DNA from: JALYLC01 sp963743275
GTDB lineage: Bacteria > Actinomycetota > Thermoleophilia > Gaiellales > JALYLC01
NCBI GenBank assembly: GCA_963743275.1
Contig: CAVUPB010000002.1
Span: 558,001 to 622,000 of the forward strand
Direction of reading: 5' to 3'
DNA: 64,000 bases
Each line of letters begins with the position of its first letter. Position 1 is the first letter of the stretch. Of this stretch, positions 35,225-44,525 are shown piece after piece. A program made the translations under genes and the position numbers. The notes beneath the pieces are model-generated. The model was not told the DNA's origin. It did not search any database and saw only the letters and a program-made list of their open reading frames with translations.

Positions 35225-35242
35225 CCGGGGGACGGCCCCCGG
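35225..35242. terminator. GC hairpin before the carboxylase operon
   Basis: CCGGGGG and CCCCCGG form a seven-base perfect stem with an ACGG loop, 24 bases after the hypothetical gene. There is no T-run. It is well placed to end the HTH transcript before the promoter at 35261. Confidence 0.4.
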
Positions 35243-35260
35243 GGCGCCCGCTCCGGACAC

Positions 35261-35266
35261 TAGACT
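35261..35266 (+). promoter_or_regulatory. -10 box of the carboxylase operon
   Basis: TAGACT is followed by seven bases and GTG 35274, giving a leaderless start. No Shine-Dalgarno precedes GTG. Confidence 0.45.
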
Positions 35267-35273
35267 CGAAGCA

Positions 35274-36881
35274 GTGGGGCGCCTCACCAGCCACCTGGAC
35301 ACACGGAGCGAGACGTTCCTGCGCGGCGAGGAACGCATGCACGCGCTCTGCGACGTGCTCGACGCGCGGCTGGCGCGTGCGCGCGAGGGCGGAGGCGCGG
35401 CCGCGGTGGAGCGCCATCGCAGCCGCGGCAAGCTCCCCGTGCGCGAGCGCATCGACCTGCTGCTCGACCCGGACACGGCCTGGCTCGAGCTCTCGCCGCT
35501 GGCGGCGCTCGGCCTCTACGACGACGAGGCGCCCGGCGCGGGCATCGTCACCGGCATCGGCACGGTGCACGGGCGCGCCTGCGTGATCGTCGCCAACGAC
35601 GCCACGGTCAAGGGCGGGACGTACTTCCCGCTCACGGTCAAGAAGCACCTGCGGGCCCAGGAGATCGCGCTCGAGAACCGGCTGCCGTGCATCTACCTGG
35701 TCGACTCCGGCGGCGCCTACCTGCCGCTGCAGGCCGAGGTCTTCCCCGACCGCGAGCACTTCGGGCGCATCTTCTACAACCAGGCGCGCATGTCCGCCGA
35801 GGGCATTCCGCAGCTGGCGGCCGTGATGGGCTCCTGCACCGCCGGGGGAGCGTACGTGCCCGCCATGTGCGACCAGAGCGTGATCGTGCAGGGCACCGGG
35901 ACGATCTTCCTCGCCGGCCCGCCGCTCGTGAAGGCTGCGACGGGCGAGGAGGTCACGGCCGAGGAGCTCGGCGGCGGCGACGTCCACGCGCGCATCTCCG
36001 GCGTCGCCGACGCCCTCGCCAGCTCGGACGAGCACGCGCTCGCGCTGCTGCGCGAGGCGGTCGCCGGACTCCGGAGCCCGGGCGCCGCCTCGCTCGCGCA
36101 GATCGACGGCGAGGGGCCGGCCTACGACCCCGGCCAGCTCGCGGGCGTCATCCCGGCCGACGAGCGCACGCCGTTCGACGTGCGCGAGGTGATCGCGCGC
36201 GTGGTCGACGGATCGCGCTTCTCGGAGTTCAAGCCGCTCTACGGCGACACCCTCGTGTGCGGCTTCGCGCATGTCTGGGGCTTTCCCGTCGCGATCGTCG
36301 CCAACAACGGCATCCTCTTCTCCGAGTCGGCGCTCAAGGGCGCGCACTTCGTGCAGCTCGCGTGCCAGCGCAAGATCCCGCTCGTCTTCCTGCAGAACAT
36401 CACGGGCTTCATGGTCGGCAAGGCGTACGAGCACGGCGGCATCGCGAAGGACGGCGCGAAGCTCGTGATGGCCGTCGCCTGCGCGCAGGTGCCGAAGCTG
36501 ACGGTCGTGATCGGCGGCTCCTACGGCGCGGGCAACTACGGCATGTGCGGCCGCGCGTTCGGGCCGCGCCTGCTGTTCATGTGGCCGAACGCGCGCATCT
36601 CGGTGATGGGCGCGCGCCAGGCCGCGGAGACGCTGCTGACGGTCCGCCTGGACGCGCTGCGGGCGCGCGGCGAGGACATGGACGAGACGGAGCGCAACGC
36701 GTTCGTCCAGCCCATCCTCGAGCGCTACGAGCACGAGAGCGACGCGTCCTACTCGACCGCGCGCCTGTGGGACGACGGCATCATCGACCCGCGCGACACC
36801 CGCCGCGTGCTGGCGCTCGGGCTCGCCGCGGCGGCCTGCGCGCCGATCCCCGAACCGCGCTTCGGCGTCTTCCGGATGTGA
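35274..36881 (+). CDS. acyl-CoA carboxylase, carboxyltransferase subunit (methylcrotonyl-CoA type)
   Basis: 535 residues. N-half: GKLPVRERIDLLLDPDTAWLELS, IVANDATVKGGTYFPLTVKKHLRAQEIA, YLVDSGGAYLPLQAEVFPDREHFGRIFYNQARMSAEGIPQ. C-half: FLQNITGFMVGKAYEHGGIAKDGAKLV and GGSYGAGNYGMCGRAFGPRLLFMWPNARISVMG. These are characteristic of MCCase beta subunits, which carboxylate 3-methylcrotonyl-CoA in leucine breakdown. It forms a complex with the biotin subunit at 37648-39423. The next gene overlaps its stop. Confidence 0.93.
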   Translation: MGRLTSHLDTRSETFLRGEERMHALCDVLDARLARAREGGGAAAVERHRSRGKLPVRERIDLLLDPDTAWLELSPLAALGLYDDEAPGAGIVTGIGTVHGRACVIVANDATVKGGTYFPLTVKKHLRAQEIALENRLPCIYLVDSGGAYLPLQAEVFPDREHFGRIFYNQARMSAEGIPQLAAVMGSCTAGGAYVPAMCDQSVIVQGTGTIFLAGPPLVKAATGEEVTAEELGGGDVHARISGVADALASSDEHALALLREAVAGLRSPGAASLAQIDGEGPAYDPGQLAGVIPADERTPFDVREVIARVVDGSRFSEFKPLYGDTLVCGFAHVWGFPVAIVANNGILFSESALKGAHFVQLACQRKIPLVFLQNITGFMVGKAYEHGGIAKDGAKLVMAVACAQVPKLTVVIGGSYGAGNYGMCGRAFGPRLLFMWPNARISVMGARQAAETLLTVRLDALRARGEDMDETERNAFVQPILERYEHESDASYSTARLWDDGIIDPRDTRRVLALGLAAAACAPIPEPRFGVFRM

Positions 36882-37651
36882 GCGGCGTCCTCGTCGAGCG
36901 CGACGGCGGCATCGCGCGCGTGTGGCTCGACCGGCCCGACCGGCGCAACGCCTTCGACGCCGATCTGATCGCCGCGGTGTCCGAGACGTTCGCGTCGCTG
37001 GCCGCCGACGAGGCGCTGCGCGCCGTCGTCCTCGCCGGCCGCGGCGCGTCGTTCTGCGCCGGCGGCGATCTCGAGTGGATGCGCGCCTCGGGCGAGCTCG
37101 AGCGCGAGCAGAACGTCGCCGACGCCGAACGGCTCGCCGCCATGTTCGCGGCCGTCGACGCCTGCCCGGTGCCCGTCGTGGCGCGCGTGCACGGCGCCGC
37201 CCTCGGAGGCGGCACCGGCCTCGCCTGCTGCTGCGACGTCGTGCTCGCCCGCGAGGATGCCCGCTTCGGCTTCACCGAGGTGCGGCTGGGGCTGATCCCG
37301 GCGACGATCGCCCCCTTCGCGCTCGCGCGGATCGGCCGCTCGCAGGCGCGCGCGCTGTTCCTCACCGGCGAGCTCTTCAGCGCCGATCACGCGCTCGCGA
37401 TCGGGCTCGTGCACGAGGTGCACGCCGACGACACCGCGCTCGACGTCGCCGTCGAGCGCGTGCTCGCCGCCCTGCTGCGCGGCGGCCCCGCCGCCGTGCG
37501 CGCCGCGAAGGCCCTGATCGCCGACCTGCGCGACGGCGACCCCGCCGCGCAGGCGCTGCGCGCGGCCGAGGCGATCGCCGCGCGGCGCGCCTCGCCCGAG
37601 GGCCGCGAGGGCATCGCGGCGTTCCTCGAGCGGCGGGAGCCGCGCTGGTGA
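36878..37651 (+). CDS. enoyl-CoA hydratase family protein (methylglutaconyl-CoA hydratase candidate)
   Basis: 257 residues, crotonase fold: LAGRGASFCAGGDLEWMRASG (oxyanion hole), HGAALGGGTGLACCCDVVLAREDARFGFTEVRLGLIPATIAPF with one clear catalytic Glu region. GTG 36878 overlaps the carboxyltransferase gene and its stop overlaps the biotin carboxylase gene. That sandwich between the two MCCase subunits is the usual liu/AUH arrangement, so 3-methylglutaconyl-CoA is the likely substrate. Confidence 0.88.
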   Translation: MSGVLVERDGGIARVWLDRPDRRNAFDADLIAAVSETFASLAADEALRAVVLAGRGASFCAGGDLEWMRASGELEREQNVADAERLAAMFAAVDACPVPVVARVHGAALGGGTGLACCCDVVLAREDARFGFTEVRLGLIPATIAPFALARIGRSQARALFLTGELFSADHALAIGLVHEVHADDTALDVAVERVLAALLRGGPAAVRAAKALIADLRDGDPAAQALRAAEAIAARRASPEGREGIAAFLERREPRW

Positions 37652-39423
37652 CTCCGCCGTTCGCGTGCGTCGCGGTGGCCTGCCGCGGCGAGATCGCGCT
37701 GCGCGTCGTGCGCGCGTGCCGCGAGCTCGGCGTCCGCAGCCTCGCGCTCGTGGCAGCCGACGAGCGCGGCGGGATCGCCGAGCGCGAGGCCGACGCCGCC
37801 GCCGAGGTGCCGTCCTACCTCGACGCCGTGACGCTCGCCCTGACCGCGGCGGCGGCCGGCGCCGAGGCGCTGCACCCGGGCTACGGCTTCCTCGCGGAGT
37901 CGCCCGAGCTCGCCGAGGCCTGCCGGGCGGCCGGCCTCGTCTTCGTGGGCGCCCCTGCGGCGGCGCTCGCGACGCTCGGGCGCAAGGACTCGGCGCGCGA
38001 GCTGGCCCAGCGCGCCGGCGTCCCCGTCGTGCCGGGCGGCGCCGATGCCGACGACGTCGGGTACCCGCTGCTCGTCAAGGCGCGCGCCGGCGGCGGCGGG
38101 CGCGGCATGCGCGTCGTGCGCGAGCCGGGCGAGCTGGCGGAGGCGGTCGAGGCGGCGGCGCGCGAGGCCGCCGCGGCGTTCGGCGACGGCGGCCTCGTGT
38201 ACGAGCGCTTCGTCGAGGGCGCACGTCACATCGAGGTGCAGATCCTGCGCGATGCCCACGGCGGGGCGCTCCACCTCGGCGAGCGCGACTGCTCGCTGCA
38301 GCGCCGCCACCAGAAGGTGATCGAGGAAGCTCCGGCGCCGGGCGTCGGCCGCGAGCTGCGCGGCGAGCTCGGGACCGCCGCGCTGCGCCTCGCCGAGGCG
38401 GTCGGCTACGTCGGCGCGGGCACGGCGGAGTTCCTGCTCGCGCCCGACGGCAGCTGGTACTTCCTCGAGATGAACGCGCGCATCCAGGTCGAGCACCCGG
38501 TCACCGAGCTGGTCACGAGCATCGACATCGTGCGCCGGCAGCTCGAGATCGCCGCCGGACAGCCGCTCGAGCTGGCCCAGGGCGACGTCCTCCTGCGCGG
38601 GCACGCGATCGAGGCGCGCATCTACGCGGAGGACGCCGACCGCGGCTTCCGGCCGACATCGGGCACCGTGCTCGCGGTGCGCTGGCCGCGCGGACCGGGG
38701 ATCCGCGTCGATGCCGGCGTCGACGGCGGCGACGTCGTCGGCACCCGCTACGACGGGCTGCTCGCCAAGCTCTGCGTGCACGGCGAGACGCGCGGCCGCG
38801 CGCTCGCGCGCCTGCGCGCCGCCCTCGACGACGTGGTCGTGCTCGGCCTGACCACGAATCTGCCGTTCCTGCGCGCGATCGCGGCCGACGCCGACTTCGC
38901 GCGCGGCGGCCTCGACACGAGCTGGCTCGAGCGCACCTGGCAGCCGTTTCCCGAGGACGGGGCGCCGCACGAGGCCGTCGCCGCCGCCGCGGCCTACGCG
39001 GCCGCCGAGCAGGGCGCGAGCCCGTGGCAGGGCCGCTGGCGCGCCGGCTCGCACCCCGTGACGCCGGACGTGCCCGTCGCGCGCGCCGCCGACGGCGCGC
39101 TGCACGTGTGGCTCGACGGCCGCGACGTCCGCGTCGAGCGCGCGGCGCTCGACGAGCCCGAGCAGCATGCGCGGCGCAGCGCGGGCTCGGCCGCCGGCAC
39201 CGCGCGCATCGCCGCCCCGATGCCGGGATCGGTGCTGCGGCTCGCGGTCGCCGAGGGCGACGAGGTCGAGGAGCACGCCGTCCTGCTCGTGCTCGAGGCG
39301 ATGAAGATGGAGCACCCGGTCTGGGCGCCGTTCAGCGGTCGCGTCGCCCACCTGGCCTGCCGCGACGGCCAGCAGGTCGCGGCCGGCGACCTGCTGCTGG
39401 AGCTCGAGGCCGCCGGAAGCTAG
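37648..39423 (+). CDS. acyl-CoA carboxylase biotin carboxylase/BCCP subunit
   Basis: 591 residues, somewhat shorter than the usual 650-670. Biotin carboxylase domain: CRGEIALRVVRACRELGV (the family NRGE is CRGE), ALHPGYGFLAESPELA, KARAGGGGRGMRVV, HIEVQILRDAHG, ERDCSLQRRHQKVIEEAPAP and EMNARIQVEHPVTELVT. C-terminal biotinyl domain: PMPGSVLRLAVAEGDEVEEH and VLEAMKMEHPV with the biotin Lys. It pairs with the 35274 subunit. GTG 37648 overlaps the hydratase stop. Confidence 0.94.
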   Translation: MTPPFACVAVACRGEIALRVVRACRELGVRSLALVAADERGGIAEREADAAAEVPSYLDAVTLALTAAAAGAEALHPGYGFLAESPELAEACRAAGLVFVGAPAAALATLGRKDSARELAQRAGVPVVPGGADADDVGYPLLVKARAGGGGRGMRVVREPGELAEAVEAAAREAAAAFGDGGLVYERFVEGARHIEVQILRDAHGGALHLGERDCSLQRRHQKVIEEAPAPGVGRELRGELGTAALRLAEAVGYVGAGTAEFLLAPDGSWYFLEMNARIQVEHPVTELVTSIDIVRRQLEIAAGQPLELAQGDVLLRGHAIEARIYAEDADRGFRPTSGTVLAVRWPRGPGIRVDAGVDGGDVVGTRYDGLLAKLCVHGETRGRALARLRAALDDVVVLGLTTNLPFLRAIAADADFARGGLDTSWLERTWQPFPEDGAPHEAVAAAAAYAAAEQGASPWQGRWRAGSHPVTPDVPVARAADGALHVWLDGRDVRVERAALDEPEQHARRSAGSAAGTARIAAPMPGSVLRLAVAEGDEVEEHAVLLVLEAMKMEHPVWAPFSGRVAHLACRDGQQVAAGDLLLELEAAGS

Positions 39424-39432
39424 CTTCCGCAC

Positions 39433-39632
39433 ATGCAGGAGCGGAGTGCGATCGACCGCCTGACCTGGCTCGCGCTCGCGGGCATCGTCGTCGCGATCTT
39501 CGCGCTCGGCCTGGCCGAGGGCCAGGACGACCGGCACGCGGCGCTGGTGCTCGCCGGCGGGCTGCTGCGGTCGCCGGCGGCATGATGATCGCAGGCGTGA
39601 TCCTCACGCTGGTCGGCAATCTCCTCGTCTGA
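39433..39632 (+). CDS. small two-helix membrane protein, probably frameshifted
   Basis: ATG 39433 reads MQERSAIDRLTWLALAGIVVAIFALGLAEG, one membrane helix, then stops at 39585 after 50 residues. The overlapping frame continues VAGGMMIAGVILTLVGNLLV to a stop at 39632, a second helix that follows naturally from LVLAGGLL if one base is missing near 39560-39570. The intended product would be about 66 residues with two helices. No family recognised. Confidence 0.45.
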
Positions 39633-39736
39633 GGGGTCCCGCGCAGCACGTCCCGGATGTAGGGCCCTGGCGTCGAGGACGCCGACGACCCCCGCCAGCG
39701 TCCCGAGCACCGGGGCCGCCGTCACGGTGAGCCGCC

Positions 39737-40945
39737 CTACAGCTCCGCCGCGAAGCTGCCGTCGGCGACGATCGTGACGCTCCGCCCGCGTCCGTCGACG
39801 GCCTCGACGTCCATCTCGGGCGAGCCGATCATGACGTCGAGGTGCACGACCGAGCGGTTCGGCGCCGGCGCGCCCGGGGTGCGGGAGTCGCTGAAGCCGA
39901 GGCCGAAGGCGATGTGCGCCGCCGCGTTCTCGTCGAGCAGCGTCGTGAAGAACGGCCGTCCGGCGGCTCCCACCCGCGAGGAGTCGTCGACCAGCGCGAG
40001 CTCGCCGAGGCGCCCGGCGCCGCGGTCGCGCGCGAGGTAGCCGGCGAGGAACTCGCGATCGCCGTCGTCGGCGGCCTCGATGCGCACGAGGCGGCCACCG
40101 CGGAACTCGCCGGCGATGCCCTCGATCACGCGGCCCGCGAGCGCGAGCGGGCGCGTGCAGCGGAAGACGCCGCTCGTGGCCGCCTGCGCGGGGCTCGTGA
40201 ACACCTCCTCGGTGGGGATGTTCGGCGTGATGCGATGGCCGCGCACGTCGCTGACGCCGCCGCGCCAGAGCGTTCCCTCGGGCAGTGCGAGTCGCAGGTC
40301 GGTGCCGGGGGCTGTCAGGCGGATCTCGCGCAGGTCGAGCGCCGTGAGGCGCGCGGCGCGGGCGGCGAGGTGCTCGGCGTGGCGCCTCCAGCCGTCGGCC
40401 GGGTCGTCCGGGCCGAGCCGCGCGAACGACAGGAGATCGGCTCCGAGCTTCGCAACCCCGGCATCGGGGTCGAGCTCGGGATAGACCTGTGCCGCCCACC
40501 CCGGCGTCGGCCAGGCGACGACGGCGAAGCGCGCGTCGGCCTTCCCGACTGCGCGCCGGTAGGGCGGCAGGCCCGCGCGGTCGGTGACGCGCCGCACGGC
40601 GCGCGCCGGCGGCACGTCGGCCAGCACCTGCGGGTTCTCGCTGCCGGCGATCCAGACGATGCCCGCGCCCTCGCGCACGAGGTCGCGCATGCGCGCGTCC
40701 TCCCAGGCGGGCCGCCAGTCGAGCGTGTCCTCGGGCGCGAGCAGCGCGCGGGCGCGCGTGACGCGCGGGTCGGTCTCGAGCACGTCGACGTAGCGCGCAC
40801 CGGCGCGATAGGCCGCCTCGGTCAGTGCGACCACGAGCTCGCGCTGGATCGGCTCGGGGTGGACCGCGAGCACATCGCCGGCGCCGATGAGGAGCCCGTC
40901 GCGCACGATCGCATCGGCATACCGGGCCAGGGATCCGCCGTCCAC
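39737..40945 (-). CDS. M29 family aminopeptidase
   Basis: 402 residues, typical for AmpS/AmpT-type metallo-aminopeptidases. Conserved blocks: ITPNIPTEEVFTSP (metal Glu), IEGIAGEFRGGRL, LGELALVDDSSRVGAAGRPFFTTLLDENAAAHIAFG (Glu, His) and HLDVMIGSPEMDVEAVDG (His, Asp). It removes N-terminal residues using two divalent metals in the cytoplasm. GTG 40945 begins where homology starts. It is divergent from the acyl-CoA dehydrogenase gene, 34 bases apart. Confidence 0.9.
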   Translation of the reverse strand: MDGGSLARYADAIVRDGLLIGAGDVLAVHPEPIQRELVVALTEAAYRAGARYVDVLETDPRVTRARALLAPEDTLDWRPAWEDARMRDLVREGAGIVWIAGSENPQVLADVPPARAVRRVTDRAGLPPYRRAVGKADARFAVVAWPTPGWAAQVYPELDPDAGVAKLGADLLSFARLGPDDPADGWRRHAEHLAARAARLTALDLREIRLTAPGTDLRLALPEGTLWRGGVSDVRGHRITPNIPTEEVFTSPAQAATSGVFRCTRPLALAGRVIEGIAGEFRGGRLVRIEAADDGDREFLAGYLARDRGAGRLGELALVDDSSRVGAAGRPFFTTLLDENAAAHIAFGLGFSDSRTPGAPAPNRSVVHLDVMIGSPEMDVEAVDGRGRSVTIVADGSFAAEL

Positions 40946-40966
40946 GCCGCAATCGTACGCGGCCGG

Positions 40967-40972
40967 TATCGT
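40967..40972 (+). promoter_or_regulatory. -10 box of acyl-CoA dehydrogenase gene
   Basis: TATCGT ends seven bases before GTG 40980, again leaderless in layout. The 34-base space also has to hold the start of the divergent M29 gene. Confidence 0.4.
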
Positions 40973-40979
40973 GCGGGGA

Positions 40980-42116
40980 GTGGACCTCGACCTCTCGGAC
41001 GAGCACCGGCTGTTCCGCGACACGGTGCGCGGCTTCGCCGAGGGCGTGGTCGCTCCGGTCGCCGAGGAACTCGACGCGCACGGCCGCTTTCCGCTCGCCG
41101 AGCTGCGCCAGGCCGCCGCGCTCGGTCTGCTCGGCGTGCCCGTTCCCGAGGCCGACGGCGGCGCGGGCGGCGACACGCTGGCCTACGCGCTCTGCATCGA
41201 GGAGCTCGCGCGCGTCGACTCGTCGTTCGCCATCACCGTCGCCGCGCACACCTCACTCGGCACGATGCCGATCCTGCTCTTCGGCGACGAGCAGCAGCGG
41301 GCGCAGTGGCTCCCGCAGCTGGCCTCCGGCGAGCGCCTCGCGGCGTTCGGGCTGACCGAGCCCGAGGCCGGCTCGGATGCGGGCGCGACGCTCACGACGG
41401 CGCGCGCCGAGGACGGCGAGTGGGTCATCGACGGCGCCAAGATGTTCATCACCAACGCCGGCACCGAGATCAGCGGCTGCGTGACGATCACCGCGCGCAC
41501 CGGCGACGACGAGATCTCGAACTTCATCGTGCCCAACGGCGCTCCGGGCTACGACATCGGCCCGCCGCTCAAGAAGATGGGCTGGAAGTCCTCGGATACG
41601 CGCCCGCTCGCGTTCCAGGGCTGCCGCGTCCCGGCCGGCAACCTGCTCGGCCCGCGCGGCGAGGGACTGCACCAGTTCCTCACGATCCTCGACGGCGGGC
41701 GCATCTCGGTCGCGGCGCTCGGCCTCGGCCTGGCGCAGGGCGCGTACGAGCTCGCGCTCGCCTATGCGCGCACGCGCCGGCAGTTCGGGCGCGCGATCTC
41801 GCGCTTCCAGGCGATCCAGTTCAAGCTCGCGGACATGGCGACCGAGATCGCGGCCGGGCGTGCGCTCACCTATCGCGCCGCGTGGCTGAAGGATCGCGGC
41901 CGCCCGTTCGCGCACGAGGCGTCGATGGCCAAGCTGTACACGGCCGAGCTCGCCTGCCGCGTCGCCGACGAGGCCGTGCAGATCCACGGCGGCTACGGCT
42001 ACATGGACGAGTACGCGATCTCGCGCTTCTATCGCGATGCCAAGATCCTCGAGATCGGTGAGGGCACGAACGAGATACAGCGTCTCGTGATCGCCCGCGG
42101 ACTGGGGCTGGAATGA
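40980..42116 (+). CDS. acyl-CoA dehydrogenase
   Basis: 378 residues. FGLTEPEAGSDAGATLTTA and WVIDGAKMFITNAG are the FAD/substrate motifs; RRQFGRAISRFQAIQFKLADMATEI and IHGGYGYMDEYAISRFYRDAKILEIGEGTNEIQRLVIAR end the protein. The catalytic Glu sits in GEGTNEIQR, as in short/medium and branched-chain enzymes, not on helix G as in classical isovaleryl-CoA dehydrogenase. It donates electrons to EtfBA. ATG 42113 of the next gene overlaps its stop. Confidence 0.93.
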   Translation: MDLDLSDEHRLFRDTVRGFAEGVVAPVAEELDAHGRFPLAELRQAAALGLLGVPVPEADGGAGGDTLAYALCIEELARVDSSFAITVAAHTSLGTMPILLFGDEQQRAQWLPQLASGERLAAFGLTEPEAGSDAGATLTTARAEDGEWVIDGAKMFITNAGTEISGCVTITARTGDDEISNFIVPNGAPGYDIGPPLKKMGWKSSDTRPLAFQGCRVPAGNLLGPRGEGLHQFLTILDGGRISVAALGLGLAQGAYELALAYARTRRQFGRAISRFQAIQFKLADMATEIAAGRALTYRAAWLKDRGRPFAHEASMAKLYTAELACRVADEAVQIHGGYGYMDEYAISRFYRDAKILEIGEGTNEIQRLVIARGLGLE

Positions 42117-43498
42117 TCTTCGAGCAGATCGTGTGGCGCGATCTCGGGTGCGCCTCGTACGTCGTCGGCTGCCAGGCGGCCGGGGAGGCCGTCGTCGTCG
42201 ACCCCCCGCTCGACGTGCGCGAGGTGCTGGCCGCGTGCGAGCGCCACGGCGTCCGCCTGACCGGCGTGATCGAGACCCATACGCACGCCGACCACGTCTC
42301 GGGGCACGGCATCCTGGCGCACGGGCACGGCGCCTGGATCGCGATCCACGAGATCGCGAACGCGGTCTACGAGCACCGGCCGCTGCGCGACGGCGACCGC
42401 ATCGACGTCGGCAACATCGCGCTCGACATCCTGCACACGCCCGGTCACCGCCCGGAGCACTGCTGCGTCGTCGTCTCCGACCGCACGCGCGGCGACGAGC
42501 CCTGGCTCGTGCTCTCCGGGGACGCGCTCTTCGTGGGCGACAGCGGACGCCCCGACCTCGCCGTCGCCGGCGAGGAGGGCGCGGCCGCGCTCTACCGCTC
42601 GCTGCACGAGCGCATGGGGAGCCTCGACGCCGGCGTCGAGCTCTTCCCCGGGCACGTCGCCGGCTCGCTGTGCGGGCGCGGGATGTCGGCCAAGACGTCT
42701 TCCACGCTCGGCTTCGAGCGGCGCTACAACCCGATGCTCGCCGAGATGAAGGTCGAGGAGTTCGTCAAGCGGGCGAACGCCGATCTCGCACCCAAGCCGC
42801 CCACCATGGGGCGCATCGTCGAGCTCAACCGCGGGCCGCTCCTGACCGAGGCGCCGCGCGCGCGCACGGTCAAGCTCCCCGCCGCCGACGCCCAGGTGCT
42901 CGACGTGCGCAGCGGCCCGCTCTTCGCCGGCGGGCACATGGCGGGCTCCTTCAACGACGCGGTCGAGGCCCCCGGCTTCGGCAATCGCTGCGGATTCGCG
43001 CTCGACCCCGAGCGCGAGGTCGTGATCGTGGCGGCCTCGCACGAGCAGGCCGAGGACGCCGTGCGCAAGCTCGCGGCGGTGGGCTTCACGGAGTTCGCCG
43101 AGGTCGGCTTCGGCATCGACTCGGCGCACGCGCACGCGCGCTTCGAGCCCGTCGGGCTGGTCGAGATGGGCCGCCTCTCCGACAAGGGCGAGCTGCAGGT
43201 CGTCGACGTCCGCGAGCCGTCCGAGCAGACCGAGATGGCGAAGGGCGCGCTCGCGGTGCCCTACCGGCTGCTCGGCGAGGCCGACCTCTCGTCGCTCGAT
43301 CCCGCGCGCCCGACCGCCGTCGTGTGCCACACCGGGGTACGTGTGCCGATCGCCGCCTCGCTGCTCGCGCGCCGCGGGTTCACGCACGTGCGCCCGGTGC
43401 TGGGCGAGGGCATGAACACCTGGGGCACGCGCGAGGCCGTCGCCGCGGCCGAGGCCGACGCCAAGGCAGCGGCCGCGGAGACGCGCGCGAAGGGCTGA
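42113..43498 (+). CDS. MBL-fold hydrolase with two rhodanese-like domains
   Basis: 461 residues. Metallo-beta-lactamase domain (1-250): VIETHTHADHVSGHG, HTPGHRPEHCC, LSGDALFVGDSGRPDLA and FPGHVAGSLCG resemble persulfide dioxygenases (ETHE1-like). Two rhodanese modules follow: about 265-345 (no Cys) and about 355-445 with VVCHTGVRVPIAASLL, whose Cys is the sulfur carrier. Sulfide or persulfide oxidation is the likely role. A C-terminal Ala/Glu tail follows. It is coupled to the acyl-CoA dehydrogenase gene by ATGA overlap. Confidence 0.88.
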   Translation: MIFEQIVWRDLGCASYVVGCQAAGEAVVVDPPLDVREVLAACERHGVRLTGVIETHTHADHVSGHGILAHGHGAWIAIHEIANAVYEHRPLRDGDRIDVGNIALDILHTPGHRPEHCCVVVSDRTRGDEPWLVLSGDALFVGDSGRPDLAVAGEEGAAALYRSLHERMGSLDAGVELFPGHVAGSLCGRGMSAKTSSTLGFERRYNPMLAEMKVEEFVKRANADLAPKPPTMGRIVELNRGPLLTEAPRARTVKLPAADAQVLDVRSGPLFAGGHMAGSFNDAVEAPGFGNRCGFALDPEREVVIVAASHEQAEDAVRKLAAVGFTEFAEVGFGIDSAHAHARFEPVGLVEMGRLSDKGELQVVDVREPSEQTEMAKGALAVPYRLLGEADLSSLDPARPTAVVCHTGVRVPIAASLLARRGFTHVRPVLGEGMNTWGTREAVAAAEADAKAAAAETRAKG

Positions 43499-43505
43499 AG
43501 CTCGG

Positions 43506-44525
43506 TCAGACGTCCTCGGGGACGCCGCTCGCGAGCGAGCGGTTGGCCGCCAGCGCGACGCGCAGCGCGAGCGTCGCATGCGCGCCGGTCGCCTCGGTCG
43601 GCGCCTCGCCGCGCTCGAGCCAGCCCACCACGGCCGCCGTCTGACCGGCCCAGGGATCGGCGCTCGCCACCTCGACGAGGCGCATCGGCCCGTCGGCGGG
43701 GTGCACCCGTAGCCGGTTGGCGGCCTGGTCGACGCCGCCGATGTTGCCGCCGTCGGCCGCGGGCGCCGCGCTGAACGGGTACTCCACCACCCCGCGCTCG
43801 CACAGGACGCGCAGGTTGCTCGAGAACGGATAGGACTCGGGCTGCATCAGGCCGCCCTCGACGATCGCCTCGCCGCCCTCGTGCTCGACGAGCGCGTGGC
43901 AGTGCTGCGCGGCGCCGTGCGCGCCGCTGCGCAGCGCGCGGGCGAAGACCCGGCGCGGCGTTCCGAGCACGGCCGCGAGCGTGTCGAAGTCGTGCACCAT
44001 CAGGTCGACGCAGACGCCGCCCGAGCGCGCCGGGTCGATCATCCAGTCGTTCCAGGCGGGCGGCGGCGAGAGGCGCTGCGCGCTCGCGGCCAGCGGACGG
44101 CCGAGCTCGCCCGAGGCTGCGATCCGCCGCAGCTCGGTGTACTCGGGCCAGAAGCGCAGCACGAGGCCGACGACGAGCAGCTTGCCGGCGCGCTCGCCCG
44201 CGGCGACGATCGCCTCGGCGTCCTCGAGCGTGAGCGCGATCGGCTTCTCGAGCAGCACGTGCTTGCCGGCGGCGAACGCACGCTCGGCGGCCTCGCGGTG
44301 CTGCGGCGTCGGCAGGCAGATGTCGACGACGTCGACGTCGTCGCGCTCGAGCGGCGCGTAGAGATCGTCCGTCGCCTGCGCGCCGCAGAGCGCCGCGACG
44401 CGCGCGGCGCGCTCGTGCGTGCGCGAGGAGACGGCGACGACCTGCGCGTGCCCGGCCTGCGCCGACCAGGCGCCGGCGTGGGTCTGGCCCATGAAGCCGG
44501 CGCCGACGATCGCGACGTTGATCAT
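43506..44525 (-). CDS. Gfo/Idh/MocA family oxidoreductase
   Basis: 339 residues. MINVAIVGAGFMGQTHAGAW is the Rossmann start, VDICLPTPQHREAAERAFAAGKHVLLEKPIALTLEDAE holds EKP, and GGVCVDLMVHDFDTL gives the catalytic HDxD region. The family oxidises polyols, inositols or sugars with NAD(P). ATG 44525 overlaps the stop of the TIM-barrel isomerase gene, so these two act together, probably on a sugar or polyol; the substrate is unknown. Confidence 0.9.
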   Translation of the reverse strand: MINVAIVGAGFMGQTHAGAWSAQAGHAQVVAVSSRTHERAARVAALCGAQATDDLYAPLERDDVDVVDICLPTPQHREAAERAFAAGKHVLLEKPIALTLEDAEAIVAAGERAGKLLVVGLVLRFWPEYTELRRIAASGELGRPLAASAQRLSPPPAWNDWMIDPARSGGVCVDLMVHDFDTLAAVLGTPRRVFARALRSGAHGAAQHCHALVEHEGGEAIVEGGLMQPESYPFSSNLRVLCERGVVEYPFSAAPAADGGNIGGVDQAANRLRVHPADGPMRLVEVASADPWAGQTAAVVGWLERGEAPTEATGAHATLALRVALAANRSLASGVPEDV

